Below are positions 19,895 through 28,782 of a DNA stretch of 64,000 nt, in pieces. Made by a program: the position numbers and the translations under genes. The DNA comes from Lachnotalea sp041821265 (GTDB lineage: Bacteria > Bacillota > Clostridia > Lachnospirales > Lachnospiraceae), in assembly GCA_041821265.1 (NCBI GenBank), contig JBGUEQ010000004.1, positions 62,001 through 126,000 on the forward strand. Direction: 5' to 3'. Below the pieces are notes generated by a model. That model was not told where the DNA came from, did not search any database, and worked only from the letters and a program-made list of their open reading frames with translations. Within the stretch, counting starts at the first letter, position 1. Every line of letters begins with the position of its first letter.

Positions 19895-20123
19895 ATCATT
19901 AGTATCTATTAATTCATTTGTACTTTATGTTTTGTTCTTTTGTATGTCCCAAAATGCCGTTTCCTACAATTTTGACGCCTAGCTACGCTAGGTGGGTATC
20001 CGCACCTATTCTTCTGTCTTCCGCGTCTAAGGCGGCTTGACATCTAAATAGAGATTTAGGAGTCCCAAAAAATAAAATGTAGGTTCAAAAAAGCAGGTTA
20101 TCGAACACCTCAGGAATTACTAT
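19895..20123 (-). ncRNA. ssrS: Structured small RNA, probable 6S RNA
   Basis: The minus strand carries a strong promoter at 20130-20158 and a terminator at 19866-19894 with no open frame between. Near the 5' end it reads CCTGAGGTGTTCGATAACC, which resembles the start of known 6S RNAs (CUGAGAUGUUCGC in E. coli). A long-range pairing joins CCTACA (about 20078-20083) with TGTAGG (about 19963-19968). Inside are GCCGCC/GCGG and CACCTAGC/GCTAGG hairpins. 6S RNA binds housekeeping RNA polymerase in stationary phase. The match is from memory of the family; another structured RNA is possible. Confidence 0.6.
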
Positions 20124-20129
20124 ATTTTA

Positions 20130-20158
20130 AGTATACTATATTATGTCCGCTATTTCAA
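20130..20158 (-). promoter_or_regulatory. Promoter of the 6S-like RNA
   Basis: On the minus strand TTGAAA (20158-20153) and TATACT (20135-20130) are 17 bases apart. Transcription should begin near 20123. Confidence 0.75.
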
Positions 20159-20199
20159 TAAATATATTAAAATACACTATGTAATATTTTACAAACAAA

Positions 20200-20219
20200 A
20201 AACGGCATATCTGCCGTTT
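20200..20219 (-). terminator. pckA terminator
   Basis: AAACGGCA and TGCCGTTT around a 4-base loop, followed on the minus strand by a T-rich run, 90 bases after the pckA stop. Confidence 0.8.
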
Positions 20220-20308
20220 CTTGTTTGATTCTTAACTAACATAATTAATCGCTTCATTAGTCATTTATTTCTGTTAATAAAATCTAAAGACAAATTTTAT
20301 TACTATAA

Positions 20309-22000
20309 TTATTTAAGTTCTTCAACAAGTTTCTGAAGTGCTGCTAAAGCATCTTCTGGGAGTTTGTCATATCCACCCTTTACAGTAGCAGTATCTGCAA
20401 CAAATTTAACTCTATCACTCATACGTGCTTTTAATTGATCTACATAGGAAGCATCTTCAAGATTTGGAACAAATCCTTCCCATTCGAAAATTTCGATATC
20501 TGTAAATGGTCCCCAAGGTTTGAAAGTAGCTTTTCCATCTACGATAGCTTCTAAAATTCCTAATGTATCTTTAGGTTGAACTTTCTTGCCCATGAAATCC
20601 CCTGTATTAATAATATAGCAATCAACATTTTTCTCTTCAACTAATTTCTTAAATTTAACATAATCACCAGCTAATGGATATGTTCTAAATGGATTAGCAT
20701 ATGGTACAACAACTAAAGCATTAGGATCAGCTCCTGGAGCTAGTCTTTCTGCTGATGATCTCTTTGTAGCAAGTGTAGCACCCATTACAGAAGCCAATGA
20801 AGAACCTTTCAATTTTACGATTGGTGGAATTGTAGGATCTTTCATAATCCAGAAAATTGCATTAACTGGTTCCTCAATCTTATCTACACGATTTGGTGAC
20901 CATAATTTAGATTTGATAGCTCGTCCATTACCATTTCTAATATCTTCTGTTACGATTTGAACTTTACCTTCTTCATCTAATGTAGCAGAACAATTCTGAA
21001 CTGATATTAAATACTCATTATCAGGGCATCCTGTTGGATAATCTGCTGTTTTATCAAAGTATGATGGCTCTAATGCTACTGATGAACAAGTATCAGTATT
21101 AATGATAAACGCATCATCATGAAGAACTGTAACTTCATATTTTCCGCCATGTTTTGCATGTGTTAATGTTGATTTACCTGATCCTGATAAACCAAATACA
21201 GAAGCAACATATTTTGAACCATCATCTAATGTATATTTCTTTTGTCCACCATGGCATGAAGCATAACCATTACGATTAGCAATAGCCCAAGACATTGTAA
21301 GTGTTCCTTTTTTATGTTCTCCGAAATATCTCATACCTAAAATAGCAGCACAGTTTTGTTCTGTATTAAAGTAGCATAAGCATTTTGGATCACTAAGACA
21401 AGATAAATCAACACCTGGACGGTCAGATCCATTCCATTGTGGATCAGAGAAAATATAAACATCTGCTTCTTTTCCTTCACCTACTGCTTTAGATGATTTA
21501 TACATTCTTACATATTCATCTGACATATATTGAAAGTTTAACATCCAGTTATACATAATATTTTCTTCACCTTCTGGAATAAGAAGATGCGCTTTAACCA
21601 TAAATTCTGGATCAAGACCTACAAATGCTTCTGCATGATACATTGTTTTCCAACGTGTTTCATATACAGCATCCATTGTTACTTTATCAAGAGCAGCACA
21701 ATTTACACCTGGTTCTCCTGCAATTCTTCTTGCAGTAGCATAACGACCAGTGATAGCACCATCGTTAAATAAAAGAACTTTTGCATCTTTATCAAGACCA
21801 AATTCTTCTCCTCTATATACTGGCATATCTGTAACTACTGTTCCAGGCGAATTTTTAGCTAATTCATATGCCTCTCTAAGTGTATTAATTTTAATTACAT
21901 TGTTTCCATAAAAAGGTGCCTCAATAATTGAACGTGTTGTAGCAAAACCAACTTTGCCTGCGCCAATCTCACTGTGTGGATAATAAGCTTTAGTTGACAT
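20309..22000 (-). CDS. pckA: Phosphoenolpyruvate carboxykinase (ATP)
   Basis: A 563-residue enzyme that interconverts oxaloacetate and phosphoenolpyruvate with ATP/ADP. The kinase-1a P-loop GLSGSGKST sits near residue 270, with the kinase-2-like LHDDAF shortly after and the ATP-type signature region around GYASCHGG and TGDFMGKK. ATP-type assignment rests on this P-loop pattern and on length. In anaerobic Clostridia the enzyme commonly runs toward oxaloacetate, fixing CO2. The ATG follows AAAGGAGG. It is monocistronic, with a terminator at 20200-20219. Confidence 0.93.
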   Translation of the reverse strand: MSTKAYYPHSEIGAGKVGFATTRSIIEAPFYGNNVIKINTLREAYELAKNSPGTVVTDMPVYRGEEFGLDKDAKVLLFNDGAITGRYATARRIAGEPGVNCAALDKVTMDAVYETRWKTMYHAEAFVGLDPEFMVKAHLLIPEGEENIMYNWMLNFQYMSDEYVRMYKSSKAVGEGKEADVYIFSDPQWNGSDRPGVDLSCLSDPKCLCYFNTEQNCAAILGMRYFGEHKKGTLTMSWAIANRNGYASCHGGQKKYTLDDGSKYVASVFGLSGSGKSTLTHAKHGGKYEVTVLHDDAFIINTDTCSSVALEPSYFDKTADYPTGCPDNEYLISVQNCSATLDEEGKVQIVTEDIRNGNGRAIKSKLWSPNRVDKIEEPVNAIFWIMKDPTIPPIVKLKGSSLASVMGATLATKRSSAERLAPGADPNALVVVPYANPFRTYPLAGDYVKFKKLVEEKNVDCYIINTGDFMGKKVQPKDTLGILEAIVDGKATFKPWGPFTDIEIFEWEGFVPNLEDASYVDQLKARMSDRVKFVADTATVKGGYDKLPEDALAALQKLVEELK

Positions 22001-22158
22001 TTTGTGTCCTCCTTTAATAATTAAAATATTAGTAGTGTATCTTCATCGCTTTAAATTGCAATTGAAGTTAAAGATTTTCAATGAAAAGTATGTAAATCTT
22101 TCCATTATTTCAAAATCGAATTTCCTCCGATTTTAACTTATTATCTCATTTTGTTATA

Positions 22159-22189
22159 AAAATGTCAAGGCTATTTGCCTTGACATTTT
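22159..22189 (-). terminator. leuCD terminator
   Basis: AAAATGTCAAGGC and GCCTTGACATTTT (perfect 13-bp arms, 5-base loop), with TTTTTAT following on the minus strand, about 100 bases after the leuD stop. Confidence 0.85.
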
Positions 22190-22290
22190 AGTATCTTTGT
22201 ATTGTTTTCAAACAATTTTGTTACATTATCTTACACATTTTGACTATAGTTTTTCTATTTCTCTATTTTTCATCTATTTATAATTACCCA

Positions 22291-22776
22291 TTATTTATTA
22301 TTTATATAGTTAATAAGACCTTCTGATGCGATAATTTTTTTCATGAATTCTGGAAAAGATTGGCCCTGATATGTTTCATTCTTGGTTATATTCTTAATAA
22401 CACCACTATCAAAATCCACTTCAACTTCATCTCCCACTTCAATTCCATTTGCCGCTTCTATGCATTCAATAATAGGGAGTCCAATATTAATGGCATTTCT
22501 ATAAAAAATTCTTGCAAATGTTTCTGCAATGACGCAACTTATGCCCGATGCTTTAATTGCAATTGGAGCATGTTCTCTCGATGATCCACAACCAAAATTC
22601 TTAGTTGCCACAATAATATCGCCTTTTTTTACTTTATTAATAAATTCTCCATCAATATCTTCCATACAATGAAGGGCTAACTCAGCAGGATCTGATGAAT
22701 TTAAATATCTTGCTGGAATAATAACGTCCGTATCCACGTTATCCCCATATTTGAAAACTGTTCCTAATGCTTTCAT
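22291..22776 (-). CDS. leuD: 3-isopropylmalate dehydratase small subunit
   Basis: A 161-residue swivel-domain subunit with GDNVDTDVIIPARYLN, FGCGSSREHAPIA and RIFYRNAINIGLP. With LeuC it isomerises 2- and 3-isopropylmalate in leucine synthesis. The short form matches the archaeal/clostridial LeuD type. It begins 11 bases after leuC ends, so the two are one operon. Confidence 0.95.
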   Translation of the reverse strand: MKALGTVFKYGDNVDTDVIIPARYLNSSDPAELALHCMEDIDGEFINKVKKGDIIVATKNFGCGSSREHAPIAIKASGISCVIAETFARIFYRNAINIGLPIIECIEAANGIEVGDEVEVDFDSGVIKNITKNETYQGQSFPEFMKKIIASEGLINYINNK

Positions 22777-22787
22777 TCTATTTCCTC

Positions 22788-24053
22788 CTATACTTCAAGC
22801 TCACAAGGACATGAAATTTTACCTGTGATTGCGCTTGCTGCTGCCACTGCTGGACTAGCAAGGTAAACTTCTGATTTCACATGACCCATTCGTCCTACAA
22901 AGTTACGGTTAGTTGTGGATACACATCTCTCACCTTCTGCTAAAATCCCCATGTAGCCGCCAAGACACGGTCCACATGTTGGAGTGCTTACAACTGCTCC
23001 AGCCTTAATAAATATTTGAATTAAGCCTTCTTCAATTGACTGTAAATAAATTTTTTGAGTTGCTGGCAAAATAATACATCGAATACCTTTTGCTACCTTT
23101 TTTCCTTGTAATACTTGTGCTGCAATTCGCATATCATCAATTCTTCCGTTTGTACAAGAGCCAATTACCACTTGGTCAATTTTAACTTCTCCAACCTCGT
23201 CAATCGTTCTTGTATTTTCAGGTAAATGAGGAAACGCAACAGTAGGTTTTAATTCTGCTAAATCTATCGTGATTTCCCTTTCATATTCAGCGTCTTCATC
23301 TGCTTCATATACCGTATATTCTCTCTTTGAATGCTCTTTCATATATGCAACTGCCAAATCATCTACAGGAAAAATACCATTCTTAGCACCAGCCTCAATT
23401 GCCATGTTAGCGATAGTAAACCTATCATCCATAGTAAGGTTTGCTATTCCTTCCCCTGTAAATTCCATTGATTGATAACGTGCACCATCTACACCAATCA
23501 TACCTATGATATGAAGAATAAGATCTTTTCCACTAACCCATTTTGTAAACTTACCCACAAAGTTAAATTTAATAGCAGATGGAACTTTAAACCATGCTTT
23601 ACCAGTTGCCATACCAGCTGCCATGTCTGTACTTCCAACACCGGTTGAAAATGCTCCTAATGCACCATATGTGCACGTGTGGGAATCAGCCCCAATTACT
23701 ACATCACCTGCAATTACTAAGCCTTTTTCTGGAAGAAGCGCATGTTCAATACCCATTTCCCCTACTTCAAAATAATTTGTAATATCATGTTTTGATGCAA
23801 ACTCTCTTACACATTTACAATGCTCAGCTGACTTTATATCCTTATTTGGTACAAAGTGGTCAGGAACCAACGCAATCTTATCCTTATCAAAGACTGTGGT
23901 CACCTTCATTTTTTCCATCTCATGAATAGCAACTGGTGAAGTAATATCATTGCCAAGTACAAGATCTAAATCAGCTTCAATTAATTGTCCTGCTTCAACT
24001 TTTTCAAGTCCAGCATGTGCAGCTAAAATTTTCTGCGTCATGGTCATACCCAT
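22788..24053 (-). CDS. leuC: 3-isopropylmalate dehydratase large subunit
   Basis: A 421-residue aconitase-family subunit. The [4Fe-4S] ligands are the cysteine of GSCTNG and the pair in TCGPCLGG; DSHTCTYGALGAF is the other signature. The ATG follows AGGAGGA; two further in-frame ATGs lie within five codons. leuA and leuB are not in the window. The divergent LysR-type gene 269 bases upstream is the likely regulator. Confidence 0.95.
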   Translation of the reverse strand: MGMTMTQKILAAHAGLEKVEAGQLIEADLDLVLGNDITSPVAIHEMEKMKVTTVFDKDKIALVPDHFVPNKDIKSAEHCKCVREFASKHDITNYFEVGEMGIEHALLPEKGLVIAGDVVIGADSHTCTYGALGAFSTGVGSTDMAAGMATGKAWFKVPSAIKFNFVGKFTKWVSGKDLILHIIGMIGVDGARYQSMEFTGEGIANLTMDDRFTIANMAIEAGAKNGIFPVDDLAVAYMKEHSKREYTVYEADEDAEYEREITIDLAELKPTVAFPHLPENTRTIDEVGEVKIDQVVIGSCTNGRIDDMRIAAQVLQGKKVAKGIRCIILPATQKIYLQSIEEGLIQIFIKAGAVVSTPTCGPCLGGYMGILAEGERCVSTTNRNFVGRMGHVKSEVYLASPAVAAASAITGKISCPCELEV

Positions 24054-24198
24054 TAAAAATTCCTCCTTCTACAGCAAAACGAATATTTATAATCGCTTCG
24101 TTAATGTTACATCCTGTTATAATTTTAACACATATTTGTATTAAAATATAAGCAAATCTACCAAATTTAATCAATTTCTTCTTATAAACTATTTGTTA

Positions 24199-24228
24199 TT
24201 GATATTTTAGCATAATAGCTGTTATAAT
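24199..24228 (+). promoter_or_regulatory. Promoter of the LysR-type gene
   Basis: TTGATA (24199-24204), 18-base spacer, TATAAT (24223-24228), plus strand. Overlapping sequence on the minus strand offers a weaker leuCD promoter (TTGATT, 18 bases, TATATT). Confidence 0.55.
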
Positions 24229-24254
24229 TAAAATACATAATATGAATACTTGTT

Positions 24255-24269
24255 ATAACACTGTGTTAT
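24255..24269. promoter_or_regulatory. Candidate LysR operator in the leuC-lysR gap
   Basis: ATAACACTGTGTTAT is a perfect palindrome with a one-base centre (T-N11-A type), placed between the divergent genes and just downstream of the lysR promoter. This is where LysR-type proteins usually bind to control both themselves and the neighbour. Confidence 0.5.
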
Positions 24270-24322
24270 ATCCTTCTAAGGAATGGCGTTCAGATTTATT
24301 TACACTTTTATAAGGAGATCCT

Positions 24323-25219
24323 ATGGAACAAAATTTATCACTATACAAAATTTTTTATACTGTTGCGATTGCCGGAAATATTTCTAAAGCAGCGAAAGAA
24401 CTATACATAAGCCAACCTGCTATTAGTAAATCCATTACTAAACTAGAGCAAAGTCTTGATACTATTTTATTTTTAAGAAATTCAAGAGGTGTTCAATTGA
24501 CTGAGGAGGGTCAGATTCTATTCAAGTGTCTGGATTCTGCATTTTCAACTATTTCTTCAGCCGAAGATCAATTACGAAAAATAAAGGAATTAGATTTAGG
24601 ACATATCACAATAGGCGTCAGCACTACCTTGTGTAAGTATATATTATTGCCTTATTTACAAGAATTTATTGAAAAATGTCCACATATAAGAATAACCATT
24701 GAATGTCAATCCACTAATAAAACATTAAAACTTTTAGAAGAAAACAAAATTGATATTGGCCTTATCGGAAAACCATACCATATGAAAAACATTGATTTTT
24801 ATTCACTAGGAGAAATAGAAGATATTTTTGTTGCCACTGAAAAATATATTAATAATTTAAAGATAAGAGAAGTTGCTGAAAATACTGATTTGTTTAAATC
24901 AGCCACTTTAATGCTTCTTAATAAAGAAAATATGACTAGACAATATATTGATGATTATTTTATAGAAAATCATATTGGCATTAATAATTTAATTGAAATT
25001 AGTACAATGGATTTATTAATTGAATTTGCAAAAATCGGTCTCGGTATTGCTTGCGTTATCAAAGATTTTGTATCAGAAGATTTGCTTAATGGTACCCTCA
25101 CCGAAATCAAAATGGATATTCCCATTCACAAACGCGAAATTGGCTTTGCGTTTTCAAAAACACTTCTACCTTCTTCTTCCGTAGAAAAATTTATTGACTT
25201 TTATAAATCATATGAATAA
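24323..25219 (+). CDS. LysR-type transcriptional regulator
   Basis: A 298-residue regulator with an N-terminal winged helix (SKAAKELYISQPAISKSITKLE, split here by position 20-42) and a C-terminal effector-binding domain with the usual two Rossmann-like lobes. It is transcribed away from leuCD and sits beside ilvC and ilvN, so control of branched-chain amino acid synthesis is the natural guess; the ligand is unknown. The ATG follows AAGGAG. Confidence 0.88.
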   Translation: MEQNLSLYKIFYTVAIAGNISKAAKELYISQPAISKSITKLEQSLDTILFLRNSRGVQLTEEGQILFKCLDSAFSTISSAEDQLRKIKELDLGHITIGVSTTLCKYILLPYLQEFIEKCPHIRITIECQSTNKTLKLLEENKIDIGLIGKPYHMKNIDFYSLGEIEDIFVATEKYINNLKIREVAENTDLFKSATLMLLNKENMTRQYIDDYFIENHIGINNLIEISTMDLLIEFAKIGLGIACVIKDFVSEDLLNGTLTEIKMDIPIHKREIGFAFSKTLLPSSSVEKFIDFYKSYE

Positions 25220-25241
25220 ATAATATTATGCTAATATTTTA

Positions 25242-25284
25242 AAAGAGCTTCTTCAACTTGATCTACAAGTTAAAGAAGCTCTTT
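25242..25284. terminator. Terminator after the LysR-type gene
   Basis: AAAGAGCTTCTTCAACTTG (25242-25260) pairs with 25266-25284 with one mismatch, loop of five bases, followed by a T-rich stretch. It can also serve the minus strand. Confidence 0.8.
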
Positions 25285-25297
25285 GTGTTTATAATAC

Positions 25298-25433
25298 GTA
25301 ACTATTCAGCACCTTCATAGTTACCGCTACGCGCCGATGCACACAAAATGCAATAGTATTGCATTTTGGCGCTATACAACTCGTAATTTTGCTACGCAAA
25401 ACACCTCGCACTCTATGGGTACTGAATAGTTAC
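25298..25433. repeat. Palindromic intergenic repeat, MITE-like
   Basis: GTAACTATTCAG (25298-25309) and CTGAATAGTTAC (25422-25433) are perfect 12-bp terminal inverted repeats, followed inward by imperfect CACC..CATAG / CTATGGGT. At the centre, 25335-25345 and 25347-25357 form a second perfect palindrome with a one-base centre. No open frame is inside. The shape suggests a non-autonomous repeat or a repeat-family RNA; copies elsewhere in the genome would settle it. Confidence 0.6.
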
Positions 25434-25463
25434 TATAATACTTTCTATAAAACTCTAAACTAC

Positions 25464-26480
25464 TTAGTTATTGATGAATTTTTCTTCTTCTTTATTCCAA
25501 CTATATAATTTACGAAGTTCTTCTCCAACTTTTTCTGAAGGATGTTCAGCAGCATTTCTTCTCATTGCATTGAAATGTACCTGTCCAGCAGCTTGCATAT
25601 CTAACAAGAAATCCTTTGCAAATGTTCCGTCTTGGATATCTGTTAAAATTTGCTTCATAGCCTTTTTAGTATCAGCTGTAACGATCTTAGATCCTGTAAT
25701 ATAATCACCATATTCTGCAGTATTAGAAATTGAATATCTCATTCCTGCGAAACCGCTCTGATTGATTAAATCTACAATCAATTTCATCTCATGAATACAT
25801 TCAAAATAAGCACTCTCTGGTTCGTATCCTGCTTCTACTAAGGTTTCATATCCTGCTTGCATAAGTGCACAAACACCACCACAAAGTACTGCTTGCTCAC
25901 CAAAAAGATCTGTTTCAGTTTCAACTCTGAAAGTTGTCTCAAGAACACCAGCTCTTGCTCCACCAATTGCTAAAGCATAAGCTAATGCTTTTTCTTTTGC
26001 TCTTCCTGATGCATCTTGTTCTACAGCAACTAAACAAGGAACACCTTTACCCACTTGATATTCACTTCTTACTGTATGTCCAGGACCTTTAGGAGCGATC
26101 ATAGTAACATCAACGTTTGCAGGTGGAATGATTTGCTTGAAGTTAATTGCAAAACCATGAGCAAACATTAACATGTTTCCATCTTCAAGGTTTGGTTCAA
26201 TTGATTCTTTGTACATTTGAGCTTGTCTTTCATCATTGATAAGAATCATGATAATATCAGCTTTTTTTGCTGCTTCTTGCGCTGTGTATACTTTAAAACC
26301 TTGTGCTTCAGCTTTCGCCCAAGATTTGCTTCCTTCATAAAGTCCAATGATAACATCACATCCTGATTCTTTTGCATTAAGAGCATGTGCATGTCCTTGA
26401 CTGCCATATCCAATAACAGCGATTGTCTTACCTTCTAGTAATGATAAGTTACAATCTTCTTGATAATAAATTTTAGCCAT
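25464..26480 (-). CDS. ilvC: Ketol-acid reductoisomerase, class I
   Basis: A 338-residue enzyme of valine and isoleucine synthesis that rearranges and reduces acetolactate or acetohydroxybutyrate. The N-terminal Rossmann motif is GYGSQGHAHALN; the C-terminal knotted domain has the Mg-binding D-x3-E pattern (TDLFGEQ) and SNTAEYGDY. Length fits the short class I form. It lies 125 bases downstream of ilvN with only a small 7-bp hairpin (26587-26603) between, so they may be co-transcribed. Confidence 0.96.
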   Translation of the reverse strand: MAKIYYQEDCNLSLLEGKTIAVIGYGSQGHAHALNAKESGCDVIIGLYEGSKSWAKAEAQGFKVYTAQEAAKKADIIMILINDERQAQMYKESIEPNLEDGNMLMFAHGFAINFKQIIPPANVDVTMIAPKGPGHTVRSEYQVGKGVPCLVAVEQDASGRAKEKALAYALAIGGARAGVLETTFRVETETDLFGEQAVLCGGVCALMQAGYETLVEAGYEPESAYFECIHEMKLIVDLINQSGFAGMRYSISNTAEYGDYITGSKIVTADTKKAMKQILTDIQDGTFAKDFLLDMQAAGQVHFNAMRRNAAEHPSEKVGEELRKLYSWNKEEEKFINN

Positions 26481-26604
26481 TTTATTATTCCTCCCAGAAT
26501 TAATTTATTAGAAATTCAAGGCTTAAATATTTGAATTTCTTAGTATTTATTGGTTTTTCCAATTAAATATATTTATTAGTAATTACCAACAGCTATGCTG
26601 TTGA

Positions 26605-27102
26605 CTATAAATATGTTACATTATGACTTCCACGAGTTAATCCCGTAATTCCTGTTCTTGCAAGCTCCAGAATATCATATCCTTCCAATAACGCTACAAA
26701 TGCTTCTAACTTTGTTTGGTTACCAGTCAATTCTATAACTAAAGATTCTTTCGCAACATCTATTATTTTAGCTCTAAAAATATCTGCAATGGCTATGACT
26801 GCCTGGCGATCTTTCGCACCTGCTTTCACTTTCACTAAAATAAGCTCTCTGCATACTGACTCACCTTCTTCTAGTTTCTTAATATCTAGAACATCTTCCA
26901 ATTTGCGAAGCTGTTTCTCAATTTGCTCTAAAATAGGCTCATCTCCACTAACAACAACTGTCATTCTAGAGAATCGATTATCAGCCGTCTCACCAACAGT
27001 CAAACTATCAATATTGTATCCTCTTCTACTAAACATTCCCGCAACGCGGCTCAGTACACCAGATGTATTATCTACTAGCATGGAAAAAACTCTTGTCTTC
27101 AT
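26605..27102 (-). CDS. ilvN: Acetolactate synthase small (regulatory) subunit
   Basis: A 165-residue protein with an N-terminal ACT domain (VDNTSGVLSRVAGMFSRRGYNIDSL) and the C-terminal ALS_ss_C domain. It confers valine feedback on the catalytic subunit. The catalytic ilvB gene is not adjacent, which is unusual; it must lie elsewhere. Some groups name this gene ilvH. Confidence 0.93.
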   Translation of the reverse strand: MKTRVFSMLVDNTSGVLSRVAGMFSRRGYNIDSLTVGETADNRFSRMTVVVSGDEPILEQIEKQLRKLEDVLDIKKLEEGESVCRELILVKVKAGAKDRQAVIAIADIFRAKIIDVAKESLVIELTGNQTKLEAFVALLEGYDILELARTGITGLTRGSHNVTYL

Positions 27103-27153
27103 ACTAAAAACCTACTCTCTTCGTTGATATAATTGCTTGGTTCGCTTCTATTT

Positions 27154-27182
27154 ATTCTAACAACTATTGTTTTCTTTGTCAA
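27154..27182 (-). promoter_or_regulatory. ilvN promoter
   Basis: On the minus strand TTGACA (27182-27177) and TAGAAT (27159-27154) with a 17-base spacer, about 50 bases upstream of the ilvN start. Confidence 0.8.
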
Positions 27183-27211
27183 TAATACTGCCCTATTGTT
27201 TTATATTTATT

Positions 27212-27230
27212 AGTTATACTAGATATAACT
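27212..27230. promoter_or_regulatory. Candidate operator upstream of the ilvN promoter
   Basis: AGTTATA and TATAACT form perfect 7-bp arms around CTAGA, 30 bases upstream of the -35 box. The half-site TATAAC also occurs in the leuC-lysR gap, so a shared branched-chain regulator is possible. Confidence 0.4.
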
Positions 27231-27284
27231 TAACGCAATCAACAAATTTGCATACAATAACTGATTGGATTATTTAAACAAGTA

Positions 27285-27321
27285 ACCCTAACGTTACTCA
27301 TTACTTGCACCGTTAGGGTTT
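27285..27321. terminator. Hairpin downstream of the repeat-bearing lipoprotein gene
   Basis: AACCCTAACG and CGTTAGGGTT around a 17-base loop, with TTTTC on the plus side. It lies between the lipoprotein gene and ilvN (both minus) and may insulate them; the minus-strand U-tract is weak. Confidence 0.5.
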
Positions 27322-27432
27322 TCTTATAAATAACCATAAAATTACTAAATCCACTTAAGTCTGTTAGAAATTTCACAACAAATATCTTGCTTATCATTTC
27401 CACTAACTATCTTTCGACGTATTAAAATCACT

Positions 27433-27650
27433 CTAGTACTCATCATATGTGTCCCCTGGATCGCTATATACATCATAATCATCATATGTGTCCCCTGGAT
27501 CACTGTATACATCATAATCATCGTACGTATCCCCTGGATCACTATATACATCATAATCATCGTACGTGTCCCCTGGATCACTATATACATCATAATCATC
27601 GTACGTATCCCCTGGATCGCTGTATACATCATAATCATCATATGTGTAAC
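27433..27650 (-). repeat. 39-bp tandem repeat inside the lipoprotein gene
   Basis: Five copies of a 39-bp unit, differing only by silent or near-silent changes (for example CGTACG versus CATATG), plus one diverged upstream copy. The unit length is a multiple of three, so copy number can change without breaking the frame. Confidence 0.9.
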
Positions 27651-28653
27651 CGAAATCACTATAATAATCATAGTAATCACCCGAATCACTGTATGGATTA
27701 TAATCATCATAATAATCTGCGTAATTATCATAATAATCTTCATCATAATAGTCACTATACGCATCATAGAATTGCCAGTCACTCTCATCATCCCAATCCC
27801 AGTTCCACCAATTTCCATTTGAATAGTAATCCCAATCTGGCTGATAATAGTTGGAATCATAAGCTGTATAATCAGTATCAGAATCCCAATCATAATAATA
27901 ATAAGGCAGATATACCCATTCTGTTACAGGTACATCGGTTGTCTGTGTTGTTTTCAACGGTGTGACTTCGGGATATTTTGATTCATAAGTAGCCGTTTTA
28001 GTTTCTTGATTTACGCTAGTTGGTGTAAGAACGTTCATAGATGAAAATACATTTAAAATGAGTGCTCCATCCTCTTGGCTACAGTCTGATGCAAAAGCCA
28101 CATCCACCAAATACAACGATTGATTTACAATTGCAGTAGCTACAATCCCTTGTTCCTCGCTCCCATCCTCCTTTGCTATAGAATAATCACAAAGTTTTGC
28201 TCGTGCTCCAAATAAATACCCATCTGTTACTTCTCCTGGAACAGCATTATAATTTTCTTCTAAAAGACTCGGGAGCAAAGAAGCTGTAGCTGTGAGATTT
28301 TGAATTCCAGGTACAAAGCTAATCCCTATATATCCCAAGCTATCTGGAGTCGTGATTGTCAAACCATCACCTGATTCCTGAATAACACAGGATTCATTTA
28401 CAAGCGCCTCTAGCATAAGCGCTTGATTCAGATACAATTCGCCAACTTCTGATGATACTTGTATAATTTCCTCTTCTAGTGGTATGTCTTCTGACACTGT
28501 TGCTTGTGTTAAGGGTTCTTCTGAAATAACTGTTGTAGTATCCTCTTGAACTACAGCTGTCTCAACCGTTTTAACACTTTCCTTACATCCACCAAACATT
28601 ATCAATACTGCTATAATCGTTGCAATAAAAACAATTTTTTTTTCATATCTCAT
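27433..28653 (-). CDS. Lipoprotein with Asp/Tyr-rich tandem repeats
   Basis: A 406-residue protein. Residues 1-23 form a lipoprotein signal (basic start, hydrophobic stretch, FGGC lipobox with Cys at about 23), so it should be exported and lipid-anchored. The middle (about 60-215) is a folded domain not recognised. From about residue 240 the sequence is extremely acidic and Tyr/Trp-rich, and it ends in five near-identical 13-residue repeats of SDPGDTYDDYDVY. Such tails may bind cations, glycans or cell wall. The function is unknown. Confidence 0.75.
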   Translation of the reverse strand: MRYEKKIVFIATIIAVLIMFGGCKESVKTVETAVVQEDTTTVISEEPLTQATVSEDIPLEEEIIQVSSEVGELYLNQALMLEALVNESCVIQESGDGLTITTPDSLGYIGISFVPGIQNLTATASLLPSLLEENYNAVPGEVTDGYLFGARAKLCDYSIAKEDGSEEQGIVATAIVNQSLYLVDVAFASDCSQEDGALILNVFSSMNVLTPTSVNQETKTATYESKYPEVTPLKTTQTTDVPVTEWVYLPYYYYDWDSDTDYTAYDSNYYQPDWDYYSNGNWWNWDWDDESDWQFYDAYSDYYDEDYYDNYADYYDDYNPYSDSGDYYDYYSDFGYTYDDYDVYSDPGDTYDDYDVYSDPGDTYDDYDVYSDPGDTYDDYDVYSDPGDTYDDYDVYSDPGDTYDEY

Positions 28654-28782
28654 TTTTCCACCTCTTGATTTTCCATTAAATATTTATTATATTTAGTTAT
28701 ATAAATCATAGCAGAAAAAATTTTTTTTGTGTGCAGTATCAAGAAATCTTAACAGTAAACAATTGATTCAGTGACTTTATAG

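Noticed and set aside
27433..27650. Tandem 39-bp repeats as a CRISPR array
   Set aside because: Units are directly adjacent without spacers and are in frame with the lipoprotein gene.
27447..27965. His-rich plus-strand frame opposite the lipoprotein
   Set aside because: It is the mirror of the Asp/Tyr repeat on the other strand; no start signal.
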